A stretch of DNA of 64,000 nt from JBBSJZ01 sp041751935 (GTDB lineage Bacteria; Planctomycetota; Planctomycetia; Pirellulales; Pirellulaceae): NCBI GenBank assembly GCA_041751935.1, contig JBGSIA010000027.1, positions 10,323-74,322 of the forward strand, written 5' to 3'. This document shows positions 26,061 to 35,027 of this stretch, piece after piece. Within the stretch, counting starts at the first letter, position 1. Every line of letters begins with the position of its first letter. The notes beneath the pieces were generated by a model, which was not told where the DNA came from, made no database searches, and saw only the letters and a program-made list of their open reading frames with translations. Made by a program: the position numbers and the translations under genes.

Positions 26061-28463
26061 ATGAATGCACTACTCTTGCTGCTACTGACGGCGGTTCCTG
26101 GACCCAGTGAGCCGATCGATAAGCTTCAATACACCAGCGACAACGAAGCTCGTGCCCACTGGACACCCAGCGAGGGCACGCCGCCGGTCATTGCATACAA
26201 CGCAGCGGCGGGACACGCGTTGCAGGCGACCGCACCCTTCGCTTCCATGCCTGAGATACGGCGTGTGGTGATTGATCGCAAGGTGACGATAGATTTGACA
26301 GCGGCCAGTGCCTTCACGATGGATGTGAATCTGTCGCATCCAACGGCTGTCACTCACCTGTCGTTGTACTTTCACAGCGAGAACGGATGGTTTGCGGGTG
26401 CCGCTCGCTTGTCTGGCAAGGGCTGGCAAACATTGCAGATTGATAAGTCGGCATTTGGTCGCGAAGACGAACCAGCCGGCTGGGACAAGATCGATGGCGT
26501 TCGCATTGCTATCTGGAAATCGATGGAATCACGGTCTGAGGATGGAGCAATCCTGCTGCGTCACTTGAACCAAACATGGAACAACACGGCAATAGTGTTG
26601 CCGGATTCAGACGAAGAAGAATGGAAGGCATCTTTCACTTCTGCTGATACCCTCGAAGAGATGCTTGGTGAACTCGGCGTCGGTGTTGATCGGATTTCCG
26701 AAACATCAATACTTACAGGTTCAATTGGCAAACGAACGTTGTTGCTGTTGCCGTACAACCGTCCCCCTGATCAAGTCGGCGCGGTGATCAAACGATTTGT
26801 CGACGAGGGCGGCAAGGTATTTTTGTGCTATTCCATACCGCAGCAGCTACAACAAAGCCTTGGATTCAGTAGCGGGGAATATTACCGACCTGGGCAAGGA
26901 GAGCCGCAACTTGAATCGATTCGCTTTGATGCCGCCGACATGGCGGGCTTGCCGGATTCGGTCGAACAAGCGTCGTGGAATTTAGCGGTCTCTAAACCTG
27001 TATCACATGGTGCGCGAGTGATCGGTTGGTGGTACGATTCTCAAGGCAAACCGACCGACAAGCCCGCGATCCTTCTCAGCCAGCGTGGTGCCTATCTAAG
27101 TCACGTGATTCTCCGTGATGATTGGGAAGCAAAAAAACGAATGCTGGCCGCAGTTCTTGCGGCGCTGCGTCCTGAAGTGTGGCAGGAGATCGTTGCAACG
27201 GGTGTGGAGCGAGCACAGCGCATTGGTCACTGCCGTTCTCATCAGGAACTGGTCGCCACGATTGCGTCGGAAATGGGACCAACCGGTCGCGAGCAAATGC
27301 GTGCTGCGGATGTCGCGTTCGCGGATGCAGGTCGGCTGATCGCGAGCGGTAAGGGATTCGAGGCCTACGAGGCTATCAGTCGCTGTCGCCAATTGCGCAT
27401 CGACGCCTATTTGGGCGCACAACCAAGTCCGCCAGTCGAAGCTCGCGCGTTCTGGGAACACAGCGGCATGGGTGCCTATCCAGGCGACTGGGATCGTACG
27501 TGCCGGGAGCTTGTCGAAGCCGGATTCAACATGATCATCCCCAATATGCTCTGGGCCGGTGTGGCTCACTATCCGAGTGACGTATTGCCTCGCAGCCAAA
27601 CGTTCGCAGAACATGGAGACCAGATTGAACAATGCCTTACTGCAGCAAAGAAGTACGGGCTTGAAGTTCACATCTGGAAAGTGAACCACAATCCAGGTCA
27701 CCTCTCTCCGCGCGAGTTCATCGACCGCATGCGCAACGCTGGGCGTACTCAAATCGATGTTCATGGCGAAGTTACTGATTGGCTCAACCCCGCGCATCCG
27801 CAAAATTTCCAATTGGAAGTCGACAGCATGCTCGAAGTCGTGCGTAAATACGATGTCGCTGGCATCCACTTCGATTACATCCGTTATCCAAACAACGATC
27901 TCGATTACAGCGATTTCAGTCGACAAAAGTTTGAGGTCGACACGGGTTTGAAGATCACGAACTGGCCCGATGAATGCCACTCTGGCAAGTTGCGCGAAGC
28001 CTATCGCGATTGGCGCGCCAACCAAATCACTCGACTTGTGGAAACGATCAGCGGCGAAGCACGAAAGATCCGTCCCGGGATCAAAGTTTCCGCTGCTGTA
28101 TTTGCCGACTATCCAGATTGTCGTGATTCCGTTGCTCAAGAGTGGCCGCTGTGGGCCGAGCGTGGTTATGTCGACTTTCTCTGTCCGATGAACTACACCG
28201 AAGATGACGACCAATTCATTGCTTGGATTGAACAACAGCGAAACCTGGTTGACAACATACCGCTGTATCCCGGGATCGGTGTGACGGCTTCACGAGCAAC
28301 GTTAACTGCGGATCGTGTCGTCGGTCAAATTCACATCACGCGGCGGCTGGGTGCGGACGGATTCACCTTGTTTGAGTTGTCCGAGAATACGGCCAAGACG
28401 GTCCTGCCAGCGGTCCATGCGAGCGCCAGTCGAACGGAGGCAACCGCGAAATACAGCCGATGA
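26061..28463 (+). CDS. Secreted GHL10 family glycoside hydrolase-like protein
   Basis: 800 residues from ATG 26061, chosen because it opens directly with a signal peptide (MNALLLLLLTAVPGPSEP); the frame is open to 26016. Residues ~20-170 resemble a carbohydrate-binding beta-sandwich (FTMDVNLSHPTAVTHLSLYFHSE). Residues ~180-380 include a ThuA-like or gatase-like stretch (KRTLLLLPYNRPPDQVGAVIKRFVDEGG). The catalytic-type (beta/alpha)8 domain covers ~455-790: ARAFWEHSGMGAYPGDWDR, LEVHIWKVNHNPG, VAGIHFDYIRYPNNDLDYS and VDFLCPMNYTED. This matches GHL10, whose members are thought to cleave glycans. Starts 11 bp after topB, so it is co-transcribed. Confidence 0.88.
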   Translation: MNALLLLLLTAVPGPSEPIDKLQYTSDNEARAHWTPSEGTPPVIAYNAAAGHALQATAPFASMPEIRRVVIDRKVTIDLTAASAFTMDVNLSHPTAVTHLSLYFHSENGWFAGAARLSGKGWQTLQIDKSAFGREDEPAGWDKIDGVRIAIWKSMESRSEDGAILLRHLNQTWNNTAIVLPDSDEEEWKASFTSADTLEEMLGELGVGVDRISETSILTGSIGKRTLLLLPYNRPPDQVGAVIKRFVDEGGKVFLCYSIPQQLQQSLGFSSGEYYRPGQGEPQLESIRFDAADMAGLPDSVEQASWNLAVSKPVSHGARVIGWWYDSQGKPTDKPAILLSQRGAYLSHVILRDDWEAKKRMLAAVLAALRPEVWQEIVATGVERAQRIGHCRSHQELVATIASEMGPTGREQMRAADVAFADAGRLIASGKGFEAYEAISRCRQLRIDAYLGAQPSPPVEARAFWEHSGMGAYPGDWDRTCRELVEAGFNMIIPNMLWAGVAHYPSDVLPRSQTFAEHGDQIEQCLTAAKKYGLEVHIWKVNHNPGHLSPREFIDRMRNAGRTQIDVHGEVTDWLNPAHPQNFQLEVDSMLEVVRKYDVAGIHFDYIRYPNNDLDYSDFSRQKFEVDTGLKITNWPDECHSGKLREAYRDWRANQITRLVETISGEARKIRPGIKVSAAVFADYPDCRDSVAQEWPLWAERGYVDFLCPMNYTEDDDQFIAWIEQQRNLVDNIPLYPGIGVTASRATLTADRVVGQIHITRRLGADGFTLFELSENTAKTVLPAVHASASRTEATAKYSR

Positions 28464-28542
28464 CGGCAACTCTATCGACAGCAGCGACCTTAATTGACAG
28501 AATCGTCGCTCACCGTACTCTTATAGCAAGGCAGCAAGTTCC

Positions 28543-30315
28543 GTGACATCGACCGACATTGACTCCACCGAATTGTTAACCGATCCGAGCGTCGAGTTTT
28601 TTGGTCGCATTCATAACGTTGATTGCATCGCTGGGATGAACGATCGGCCAGCCGGTAGCGTCGACTTGGTGTTTGCCGACCCGCCGTTCAACATCGGTTA
28701 CCGGTACGACGTCTACCACGATTCGCTGGATGACGACCAGTACATTGCTTGGTCTCGCGAGTGGATCACAGCGGTGTATCGAATTCTCAAGGACGACGGC
28801 GCCTTTTGGTTGGCGATTGGCGACGAGTATGCCGCCGAGTTGAAGATCGTTGCTCGACAATCCGGTTTCACTTGTCGCAGTTGGGTGATCTGGTACTACA
28901 CGTTCGGTGTTCACTGTAAGTTAAAATTCACTCGCTCTCACGCGCATTTGTTCCACTTCGTGAAGAATCCTGATCAGTTCACGTTCAATGTCGAATCCAT
29001 CCGCGTTCCATCTGCTCGGCAACTGGTTTACAACGACAGACGAGCCAATGCGACTGGACGGTTGCCCGATGACACATGGATCTTGCGTCCTCAAGACCTT
29101 GTCGATGGTTTCAACGCAGACGAAGACATTTGGTACTTCCCGCGTGTCGCCGGAACGTTCAAAGAACGAGCCGGGTTTCATGGATGCCAGATGCCCGAAC
29201 AATTGTTGGGGCGGATAGTTCGGGCGTGCAGCAATCCTGGTGACACGGTCGTTGATCCTTTCTCGGGAAGCGCAACCACAGTTGTCGTAGCCAAAAAACT
29301 TGGCCGCCAATTTGCCGCCTTTGATTTGTCCGAGGACTACGTGAATCTCGGCATCGAGCGGCTCAGTCGGATCGCGGTCGGCGATCAACTTGACGGCAGC
29401 GAAGATCCTCGTGTGAGTGTGCCAGGGTCGCACGAAGGCAAGAAATCGAAAGCAAGAAAAACAGCGGTGGTCAACGAGATGCCCTTGTTCGCCGATTTCG
29501 ACTCCGGACGTTTGGATAATGCACTATTGAGCCAATGCACCGCCCAGCTACTAACGGCGCTGAAACAGACGCACGACGGGTACTCGGTCGATCGCATGGT
29601 TGCCGACCCGGTGCGAAACGAGGATTTCCAGACTGCTTGCGATCGGGCGACGATCCCTGGAACTCCAGCGGAGCGGAATCGTGAGTTGTTTCGTTTGCGA
29701 AAACTTGGCGAGTTAAAAAAGAACGACGTTGATACCTCGCGAGTTACCGCTTTCACTTGGGCACAGATGTCTCGCTACATGTTCGCGAGCGAAATTGCTT
29801 GGCGACAATTGCGTGATGAGCATCCAACACACAGCTTAGAGGAATTTCTCGCCGACCCACGGCTCGCTGCCCAATTTGACGAGTTAGCGGCACGGTATGC
29901 ACCTGGTTTTCGACCGCTGGAGTATCGATGGGGCGCCATTTCCTTACGAAAACAATTGGCCGTGGCACAAGTTCGAAGCAGCGAGATCGGTTGCGTTGTT
30001 TTGGCGGATGCTGTGATGTGGGAACGGCTCGGCAGGGATCCCGACGCTCTTCCGGCAACGCCTGGGGTTTATGTCATTCGCGACAATGGTGATGGCTCTT
30101 TTTACGTCGGCGAAACCATGAACCTACGACAACGAATGCAAGACCACTTCGGCAACGAGCTCGCTCGTCGACACTGGACCGACCGCGGCAATTCGTTGGA
30201 AGTTGCCTTCAGCAAACTAGCGACGGTGGATGATCATCGATTGGCACGACGATGTGTGTTGGTCAATCAGTATCGACCCGTGATGAACGTCGTTGAAGCG
30301 ATTCAAGACGAGTGA
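28543..30315 (+). CDS. DNA methyltransferase (N4/N6, beta class) fused to GIY-YIG domain
   Basis: 590 residues from GTG 28543. N-terminal methyltransferase, ~15-285: catalytic DPPF at 46-49 (FADPPFNIGYRYD), later the SAM motif DPFSGSATTVVVAKKLGR starting at 238, the order IV then I of the beta class. The ~300-490 region is helical and unrecognised. A GIY-YIG domain closes the protein: GVYVIRD at ~508, FYVGET at ~520, the Arg in NLRQRMQDHF, and YRPVMNV near the end. Compared with UvrC-type domains the catalytic Glu position (nine residues before the Pro of RPVMN) is Arg, so nuclease activity is doubtful. No separate restriction or specificity gene is nearby. Follows the GHL10 gene by 79 bp. 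Confidence 0.9.
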   Translation: MTSTDIDSTELLTDPSVEFFGRIHNVDCIAGMNDRPAGSVDLVFADPPFNIGYRYDVYHDSLDDDQYIAWSREWITAVYRILKDDGAFWLAIGDEYAAELKIVARQSGFTCRSWVIWYYTFGVHCKLKFTRSHAHLFHFVKNPDQFTFNVESIRVPSARQLVYNDRRANATGRLPDDTWILRPQDLVDGFNADEDIWYFPRVAGTFKERAGFHGCQMPEQLLGRIVRACSNPGDTVVDPFSGSATTVVVAKKLGRQFAAFDLSEDYVNLGIERLSRIAVGDQLDGSEDPRVSVPGSHEGKKSKARKTAVVNEMPLFADFDSGRLDNALLSQCTAQLLTALKQTHDGYSVDRMVADPVRNEDFQTACDRATIPGTPAERNRELFRLRKLGELKKNDVDTSRVTAFTWAQMSRYMFASEIAWRQLRDEHPTHSLEEFLADPRLAAQFDELAARYAPGFRPLEYRWGAISLRKQLAVAQVRSSEIGCVVLADAVMWERLGRDPDALPATPGVYVIRDNGDGSFYVGETMNLRQRMQDHFGNELARRHWTDRGNSLEVAFSKLATVDDHRLARRCVLVNQYRPVMNVVEAIQDE

Positions 30316-30404
30316 ATTCAACGCAAATCACGTGCGATATGGGCTAATTGGTTGACCGATGCTTACTTGGATCCCAGCATCGTCAGTAGTCCTCAGTACT
30401 TTCG

Positions 30405-31607
30405 TCAACTTTTCGAAGCATCGGAATCATCGTCGTCATTGTCTGGGAAGTCGGCGTCAATGTCTTCGTCGAGTTCGTCATCGAGAAGTTGTTCGTCGAT
30501 TGACTCCGATCCAAACAGTGTGCCATCGAGTCGCAAACTGCTGTCCCCAAAACCGATAGCCGCGTCGTTGTCGAGGTACTCGTCGTCCTCGTCAAAGTCG
30601 TCGTAGTCGTCAGCAAACTCTTCTTCGTCTTCGTCTTCGTCATCGATGGCTTCTCCGACTTCTAACAATTCATCCGGCGGTTCGCTGCCATCTTGTGGAA
30701 TCCAGCGAATGGTGGGTCGAGGCGGATCGGTTAGTGCATCGTTGCACTGCATCGCCATCCAAGTGATACCGGCGGGACCGTCCGCTGTGTCGCCTTCTTC
30801 GACGTCGTCTTCTTCGCTCAGCAGATACAACGATGCATTGCGCAGGAAACCTTCGACATCGGCAGGCTCATATCGCTGAGCAACATAAACCGCTTCCATG
30901 TCCGGCAAATCGAATTGCCCATTACCGACGGTGTCCATCAACGACCACTCGTCAGCGGCACGAAACAGTCGCACGTTGGTCCACATGTCCAGCGGCGGGA
31001 TGTCGTGGCTCCAAGCCGAATTGAGGCCTTGGCGCAGACCATGTTCGTCGCGGAGTACTTCACCGCCAGGATTGAAATAACAAATCGCTTCGGGAAGTTC
31101 CAACAGGGCGGCGACCGCTTTGGTCAGGAACCGCAGTTCGTCCATCGCGTCATAGTCCGTTGGGATCAGCGGCGAATCGTCGTCGATACTTTCTTCGGGA
31201 TCTTCCGGACCCAGCACATAACTGATCAAAACACGAATGTGGGCGGTATGCTGTTTGACCAACTCAGCGGCCTGTTCCCAGCCCCAGGATTGGTCGGTTG
31301 CACGTTGCAGGCAGCCGGGGAACGCAAGCGGACCGAACTGGCCCAACGACCAAGCCACAAAACGGTCGGGCGACTCATCTGGATCGCCCATATCGTCTGG
31401 CCAGGGGGAATCACAATGCGTGACGAGTAAATGCCCACCTACCTCGTCGCGATAATTCATGACGAGTGTTTCCTGGGCCTCGCTTTCTTCCACGGTCTCC
31501 GTCTGCCCGACTAGCTGAAAGTCTTTCAATCGGGCCTGCAATTCGCTGATTGCGACCGGCTTCCGCAAGAGGACGCACATCCCCTGTGTGAACAAGCCCT
31601 TCGCCAT
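30405..31607 (-). CDS. DUF4261-like protein with acidic C-terminal tail
   Basis: 400 residues, no signal peptide. The first ~325 residues form a soluble domain (MAKGLFTQGMCVLLRK, VGGHLLVTHCDSPWPDDMGD, LPEAICYFNPGGEVL) that looks like DUF4261, a family often found near ankyrin/immunity-type genes; the assignment is from memory of its pattern. The last ~75 residues are very acidic (DDEDEDEEEFADDYDDFDEDDEYLD and similar), low complexity. Convergent with the methyltransferase gene, divergent from thiL. Confidence 0.7.
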   Translation of the reverse strand: MAKGLFTQGMCVLLRKPVAISELQARLKDFQLVGQTETVEESEAQETLVMNYRDEVGGHLLVTHCDSPWPDDMGDPDESPDRFVAWSLGQFGPLAFPGCLQRATDQSWGWEQAAELVKQHTAHIRVLISYVLGPEDPEESIDDDSPLIPTDYDAMDELRFLTKAVAALLELPEAICYFNPGGEVLRDEHGLRQGLNSAWSHDIPPLDMWTNVRLFRAADEWSLMDTVGNGQFDLPDMEAVYVAQRYEPADVEGFLRNASLYLLSEEDDVEEGDTADGPAGITWMAMQCNDALTDPPRPTIRWIPQDGSEPPDELLEVGEAIDDEDEDEEEFADDYDDFDEDDEYLDNDAAIGFGDSSLRLDGTLFGSESIDEQLLDDELDEDIDADFPDNDDDDSDASKS

Positions 31608-31776
31608 ACTGAACCTTCTCTAAAACGACTCGACGCTAAACTTATGGTTTTAGTCGAGTTTCGCCGTGCTCACGAGGGTAGTAACCCGGGGCGGTGAATT
31701 TCGAGTCTGCGGCGATCGCTTGCGTTCGCTGAGGGTCGATTGTTTAGCGATACCGCGTTCGCTACAGTATTCGCCG

Positions 31777-32679
31777 ATGGAACAGTCCTTTCTCGCTTAC
31801 CTTCGTGGTCGCTGCCGAAATTTGCCGCAAGTTCGTGTGGGAATCGGCGACGATGCAGCCGTCATTGATCCGCCCGCTGGCTCGCTTATCGCTTGCACCG
31901 ACCAGATCATCGATGGAGTCGATTTCGTCTCCGCCGAGCATCCGCTTGCTGATGTCGGCTTCAAGGCAATGGCGATCAACCTCAGCGATATCGCTGCGAT
32001 GGGGGCGAAGGCGACGTCGGCCCTGGTGACGCTTGCCCTACCAAGATCGGACGCCACTCGGATCGCTGCAGGCGTCTACGAAGGCATTCTTGAAGCGGCA
32101 ATAAAGTTCAATGTGGCGATCGCCGGCGGGGACATTTCCACCTACGATGGCCCACTTGCGGTGAGTATTACGTTGCTCGGCGACGTGCCCGAAGGAATAG
32201 CATGGCTTCGCAGCGGGGCTAAGAACGGTGACGTTATTTATGTCACAGGGCCACTGGGTGGAAGCTTACTGGGGCGACATCTGCGCCCGACGCCACGAGT
32301 GGACTTGGTCCTTCCGTTGAGAGAACTCGTCGATGTTCACGCAGCGATCGATATCAGTGACGGGTTGTCACTTGATCTGGATCGGCTTTGTGCCGCTAGT
32401 CGCGTCGGTGCAGAAATTGACATGACGCAAATTCCCATCCACGAGGACGCGACTCGTCGCAGCATGCAAAGTGGCGAAACTCCGTTGGAGCACGCCTGGG
32501 CCGATGGCGAAGATTTTGAGATGATTTTGACCGTCAGCCAAGCCGATGCAGCCAAGATCTCCGCGTCAGCGCTCGGCCAAACTTTAACTCAAATCGGAAA
32601 CATCACAGCACGCACCGGACTCTGGAGCCGTGAACACGGCAGGCTCGTGCGTGTTACACCTCGCGGTTACATCCACTAA
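31777..32679 (+). CDS. thiL: Thiamine-monophosphate kinase
   Basis: 300 residues from ATG 31777; the frame is open 111 bp upstream but the family N-terminus fits here (MEQSFLAYLRGR). It makes thiamine diphosphate from thiamine monophosphate with ATP. Motifs: VGIGDDAAVIDPP (metal and nucleotide binding), AMAINLSDIAAMGA, AGGDISTYDGP, AAIDISDGLSLDLDRL and ADGEDFEMILTV. All canonical. No TPP riboswitch pattern was seen upstream. The gene is 13 bp from the next. Confidence 0.95.
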   Translation: MEQSFLAYLRGRCRNLPQVRVGIGDDAAVIDPPAGSLIACTDQIIDGVDFVSAEHPLADVGFKAMAINLSDIAAMGAKATSALVTLALPRSDATRIAAGVYEGILEAAIKFNVAIAGGDISTYDGPLAVSITLLGDVPEGIAWLRSGAKNGDVIYVTGPLGGSLLGRHLRPTPRVDLVLPLRELVDVHAAIDISDGLSLDLDRLCAASRVGAEIDMTQIPIHEDATRRSMQSGETPLEHAWADGEDFEMILTVSQADAAKISASALGQTLTQIGNITARTGLWSREHGRLVRVTPRGYIH

Positions 32680-32692
32680 GGACCACTCGTTC

Positions 32693-33076
32693 ATGCCCAC
32701 CACTGCTCAAGACATCATTGGCCTGACCGCCCAATTGCTGCAATCCATTGTGTCAGCGGATTGGAAGACGTACGAAAAACTGTGCTCACCGGAAATCACT
32801 GCATTCGAGGCGGAAGCGGGCGGTTATCTTGTCCAAGGAATGCCGTTTCACCAGTACTACTTTGACCGCGCTGGCGATTCGCCCGGCAAGAACGTGACCA
32901 CGACAATCACCAGCCCAATCGTTCATCTGAATGGCGACAGTGCGTGTATTGCTTACATTCGGTTGACGCAGCGACTCGATAGTGACGGCAACTTTGTGAC
33001 CGCTACGAAACAGGAAACTCGAATCTGGCACCGCATTGACGGACAGTGGAAGCATGTTCATTTCCATCGATCATAG
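32693..33076 (+). CDS. CaMKII association-domain (hub-like) protein
   Basis: 127 residues from ATG 32693. The whole protein matches the association domain of Ca2+/calmodulin-dependent kinase II (PF08332): helix DIIGLTAQLLQSIVSADW, ITAFEAEAGGYLVQGMPFH, then strands with ACIAYIRLTQRL and the close TRIWHRIDGQWKHVHFHRS, nearly the wording of the animal domain. In animals it assembles kinase into rings. Here it stands alone with no kinase attached, so it is probably a small ring-forming or ligand-binding cone-fold (NTF2-like) protein. Sits 13 bp after thiL, probably co-transcribed. Confidence 0.9.
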   Translation: MPTTAQDIIGLTAQLLQSIVSADWKTYEKLCSPEITAFEAEAGGYLVQGMPFHQYYFDRAGDSPGKNVTTTITSPIVHLNGDSACIAYIRLTQRLDSDGNFVTATKQETRIWHRIDGQWKHVHFHRS

Positions 33077-33329
33077 CGCACGGCACTCTCGCTGTACTGG
33101 CAAACTGTAGTGAGCGTCACGATCGCGACTGCTGGCGCGATTGGATGGCGTTGATTTATGAAGAAATGCTGAAATGAAAGTTCATTGCAGCGCTCTGAAC
33201 TAAGGGCCACCCGATCAGATGTGCTTAGGCGGGATCGCTTCAATTGAAGCTGGCATCTTAAATGGACTCGCGGACAAGGATGTTCGCGAACGTGCAAGCA
33301 CTACCGCTTTCTCACGGAAGAGACAAGCA

Positions 33330-34937
33330 ATGTCGATTGACGATAGACTGTCGCGGCAGTTTCGGCTGGCTGCGATCTTGTTGGGATGCGTATGTCTGAA
33401 CTCGCGCTCGGCGTTGGCTAATCCGAGTGATGGCGGCTTGATCGAGAGCGCCCAAGATATTCGCCAGTCGTGGGTAGTACCTTCGACCTTCCTCAACGTC
33501 GCGATGGTCGCGGACGATGAGTTGCCTAGCCCCGATACCGACTCTGCTGAGAAGCCCGATGATGCGGCCAAGGATAATCAGGAAGCTGACATCGAATTTG
33601 TTCCGCTGGCTGACTACAAGAAGCTTCTCGAACGTGTAGAGGAAGTCGAAGAGTCTTGGGGTAAATACAAAGACAAAGTCGACGAAGAATCCGCAGAGAA
33701 AAAGAAAAAGCCAACGATGAAAATCAATGGCCGCGTTCACTTGGACCAGTGGAGCTTTCTCGATTCCGACGCGGGAACGAATTTCCTGGAAACCGGCAAC
33801 ATTACTCGCGGGGCGGAGGATCGTTGGCAATTTCGACGTCTGCGACTGGAACTGCAAGGCGACGTGCCCAATAACATGCTGTATCGCATGCAGGTCGACT
33901 TCAATAATCCGCAAGCACCAGAAATCAAAGACGCCTACCTTGGCTTTAACAATCTGCCTAACAACCAAACACTGTTGATTGGCAACCAAAAGCGTCCGAT
34001 TGGAATGGACCACCTCAACAGCAGCCGTCACAACGTATTCATCGAACGACCATTGGCCGTCGAAACGTTCAACGAAGATGCTCGCCGTATCGGAGCGTGT
34101 ATGTACGGTTACAGCGACGATGAAGTCGTAAACTGGCGCTACGGTGTGTTCTTGCTCGAGAATCCAAATCTCAGCGGCAATGTGATTGGCGATTTTGATG
34201 AGGCTGGCTTGTATGGTCGCCTGGCTGCCAGTCCCTGGTATGACGATATCAGCGGCGGACGTGGATACTTTCACTGTGCGATCGCTGGCAGTGTAAACGC
34301 GGTGGATGGTGACGGCTCATTGGACGCCGGGACGAATCCAAACAACGCTCGCTTTCGTACTCGGCCGCTCGCTCGCAGTAACGAACGTTGGTACAACACC
34401 GGCCGCATTCTTGGTGCCGATAACTACGAGCAACTTGCGTTCGAGTCCGTACTCAACTTGGGGGCGATACAGATCACCGGCGAGTACATCAACAACTGGG
34501 TCCAACGCGATCCGCTTGGTGGTTTCTCCGGTGACGATCTGTTTTTTCATGGTGGATACGTTTTCGTCAACTACTTCTTCACCGGCGAGTACATTCCGCT
34601 GGAACGAGTGTCTGGCACGATCGATCGCGTCAAGCCGCTCGAGAACTTCTTCATTGTTGATCGTTGTCGCGGCGGAACCGGTCGTGGCTGGGGAGCCCTC
34701 TCGATGGGCTTGCGATACGACCACATGGACCTCACCGATTCGGATATCCAGGGTGGAGTCGGAGACGCTCTGACGCTGTCAACGAACTGGTACTGGACGG
34801 CGTACTCAAAACTGCAAACGAACTTGATCTGGGGTGACATTGCAGGAGCGGGGGAAAACCTCGCTCCGTCACCGACACTCGCTGGCGTCTCGGGTGAATA
34901 CACGATCCTGGGCATGCGTTACATGATTGATTTTTGA
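33330..34937 (+). CDS. Outer-membrane porin, phosphate-selective O/P type
   Basis: 535 residues from ATG 33330, which puts a signal peptide first (LAAILLGCVCLNSRSALA); the frame is open to 33219. After a short acidic spacer comes a predicted coiled coil at ~90-125 (LADYKKLLERVEEVEESWGKYKDKV), then the porin barrel from KINGRVHLDQWSF on: WQFRRLRLELQGDVPNNMLYRMQVDF, GNQKRPIGMDHLNSSR, ending with an outer-membrane Phe (YMIDF). The OprO/OprP family takes up anions such as phosphate or polyphosphate in proteobacteria; the coiled coil plus barrel layout is common in planctomycetes. Substrate unknown. Confidence 0.88.
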   Translation: MSIDDRLSRQFRLAAILLGCVCLNSRSALANPSDGGLIESAQDIRQSWVVPSTFLNVAMVADDELPSPDTDSAEKPDDAAKDNQEADIEFVPLADYKKLLERVEEVEESWGKYKDKVDEESAEKKKKPTMKINGRVHLDQWSFLDSDAGTNFLETGNITRGAEDRWQFRRLRLELQGDVPNNMLYRMQVDFNNPQAPEIKDAYLGFNNLPNNQTLLIGNQKRPIGMDHLNSSRHNVFIERPLAVETFNEDARRIGACMYGYSDDEVVNWRYGVFLLENPNLSGNVIGDFDEAGLYGRLAASPWYDDISGGRGYFHCAIAGSVNAVDGDGSLDAGTNPNNARFRTRPLARSNERWYNTGRILGADNYEQLAFESVLNLGAIQITGEYINNWVQRDPLGGFSGDDLFFHGGYVFVNYFFTGEYIPLERVSGTIDRVKPLENFFIVDRCRGGTGRGWGALSMGLRYDHMDLTDSDIQGGVGDALTLSTNWYWTAYSKLQTNLIWGDIAGAGENLAPSPTLAGVSGEYTILGMRYMIDF

Positions 34938-35014
34938 TCGAACTTGCTGATTCGCAGTTCGACCCACTCGTACTTCCGCTCATTGTTTTCCAGACATCGA
35001 CGTTGCTGTCGATC

Positions 35015-35018
35015 GGAG
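35015..35018 (+). promoter_or_regulatory. Ribosome-binding site deciding the GTG 35028 start
   Basis: GGAG lies 9 bases before GTG 35028. It favours this start over the more distant ATG at 34944 and places the signal peptide at the N-terminus. Confidence 0.6.
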
Positions 35019-35027
35019 ACCTCTACC

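Noticed and set aside
27096..28235. 379-codon open frame antisense to the GHL10 gene
   Set aside because: The plus strand has clear GHL10 motifs; the antisense product matches nothing known to me.
31608..31776. TPP riboswitch upstream of thiL
   Set aside because: The CTGAGA and related core elements were looked for and not seen in a proper arrangement.
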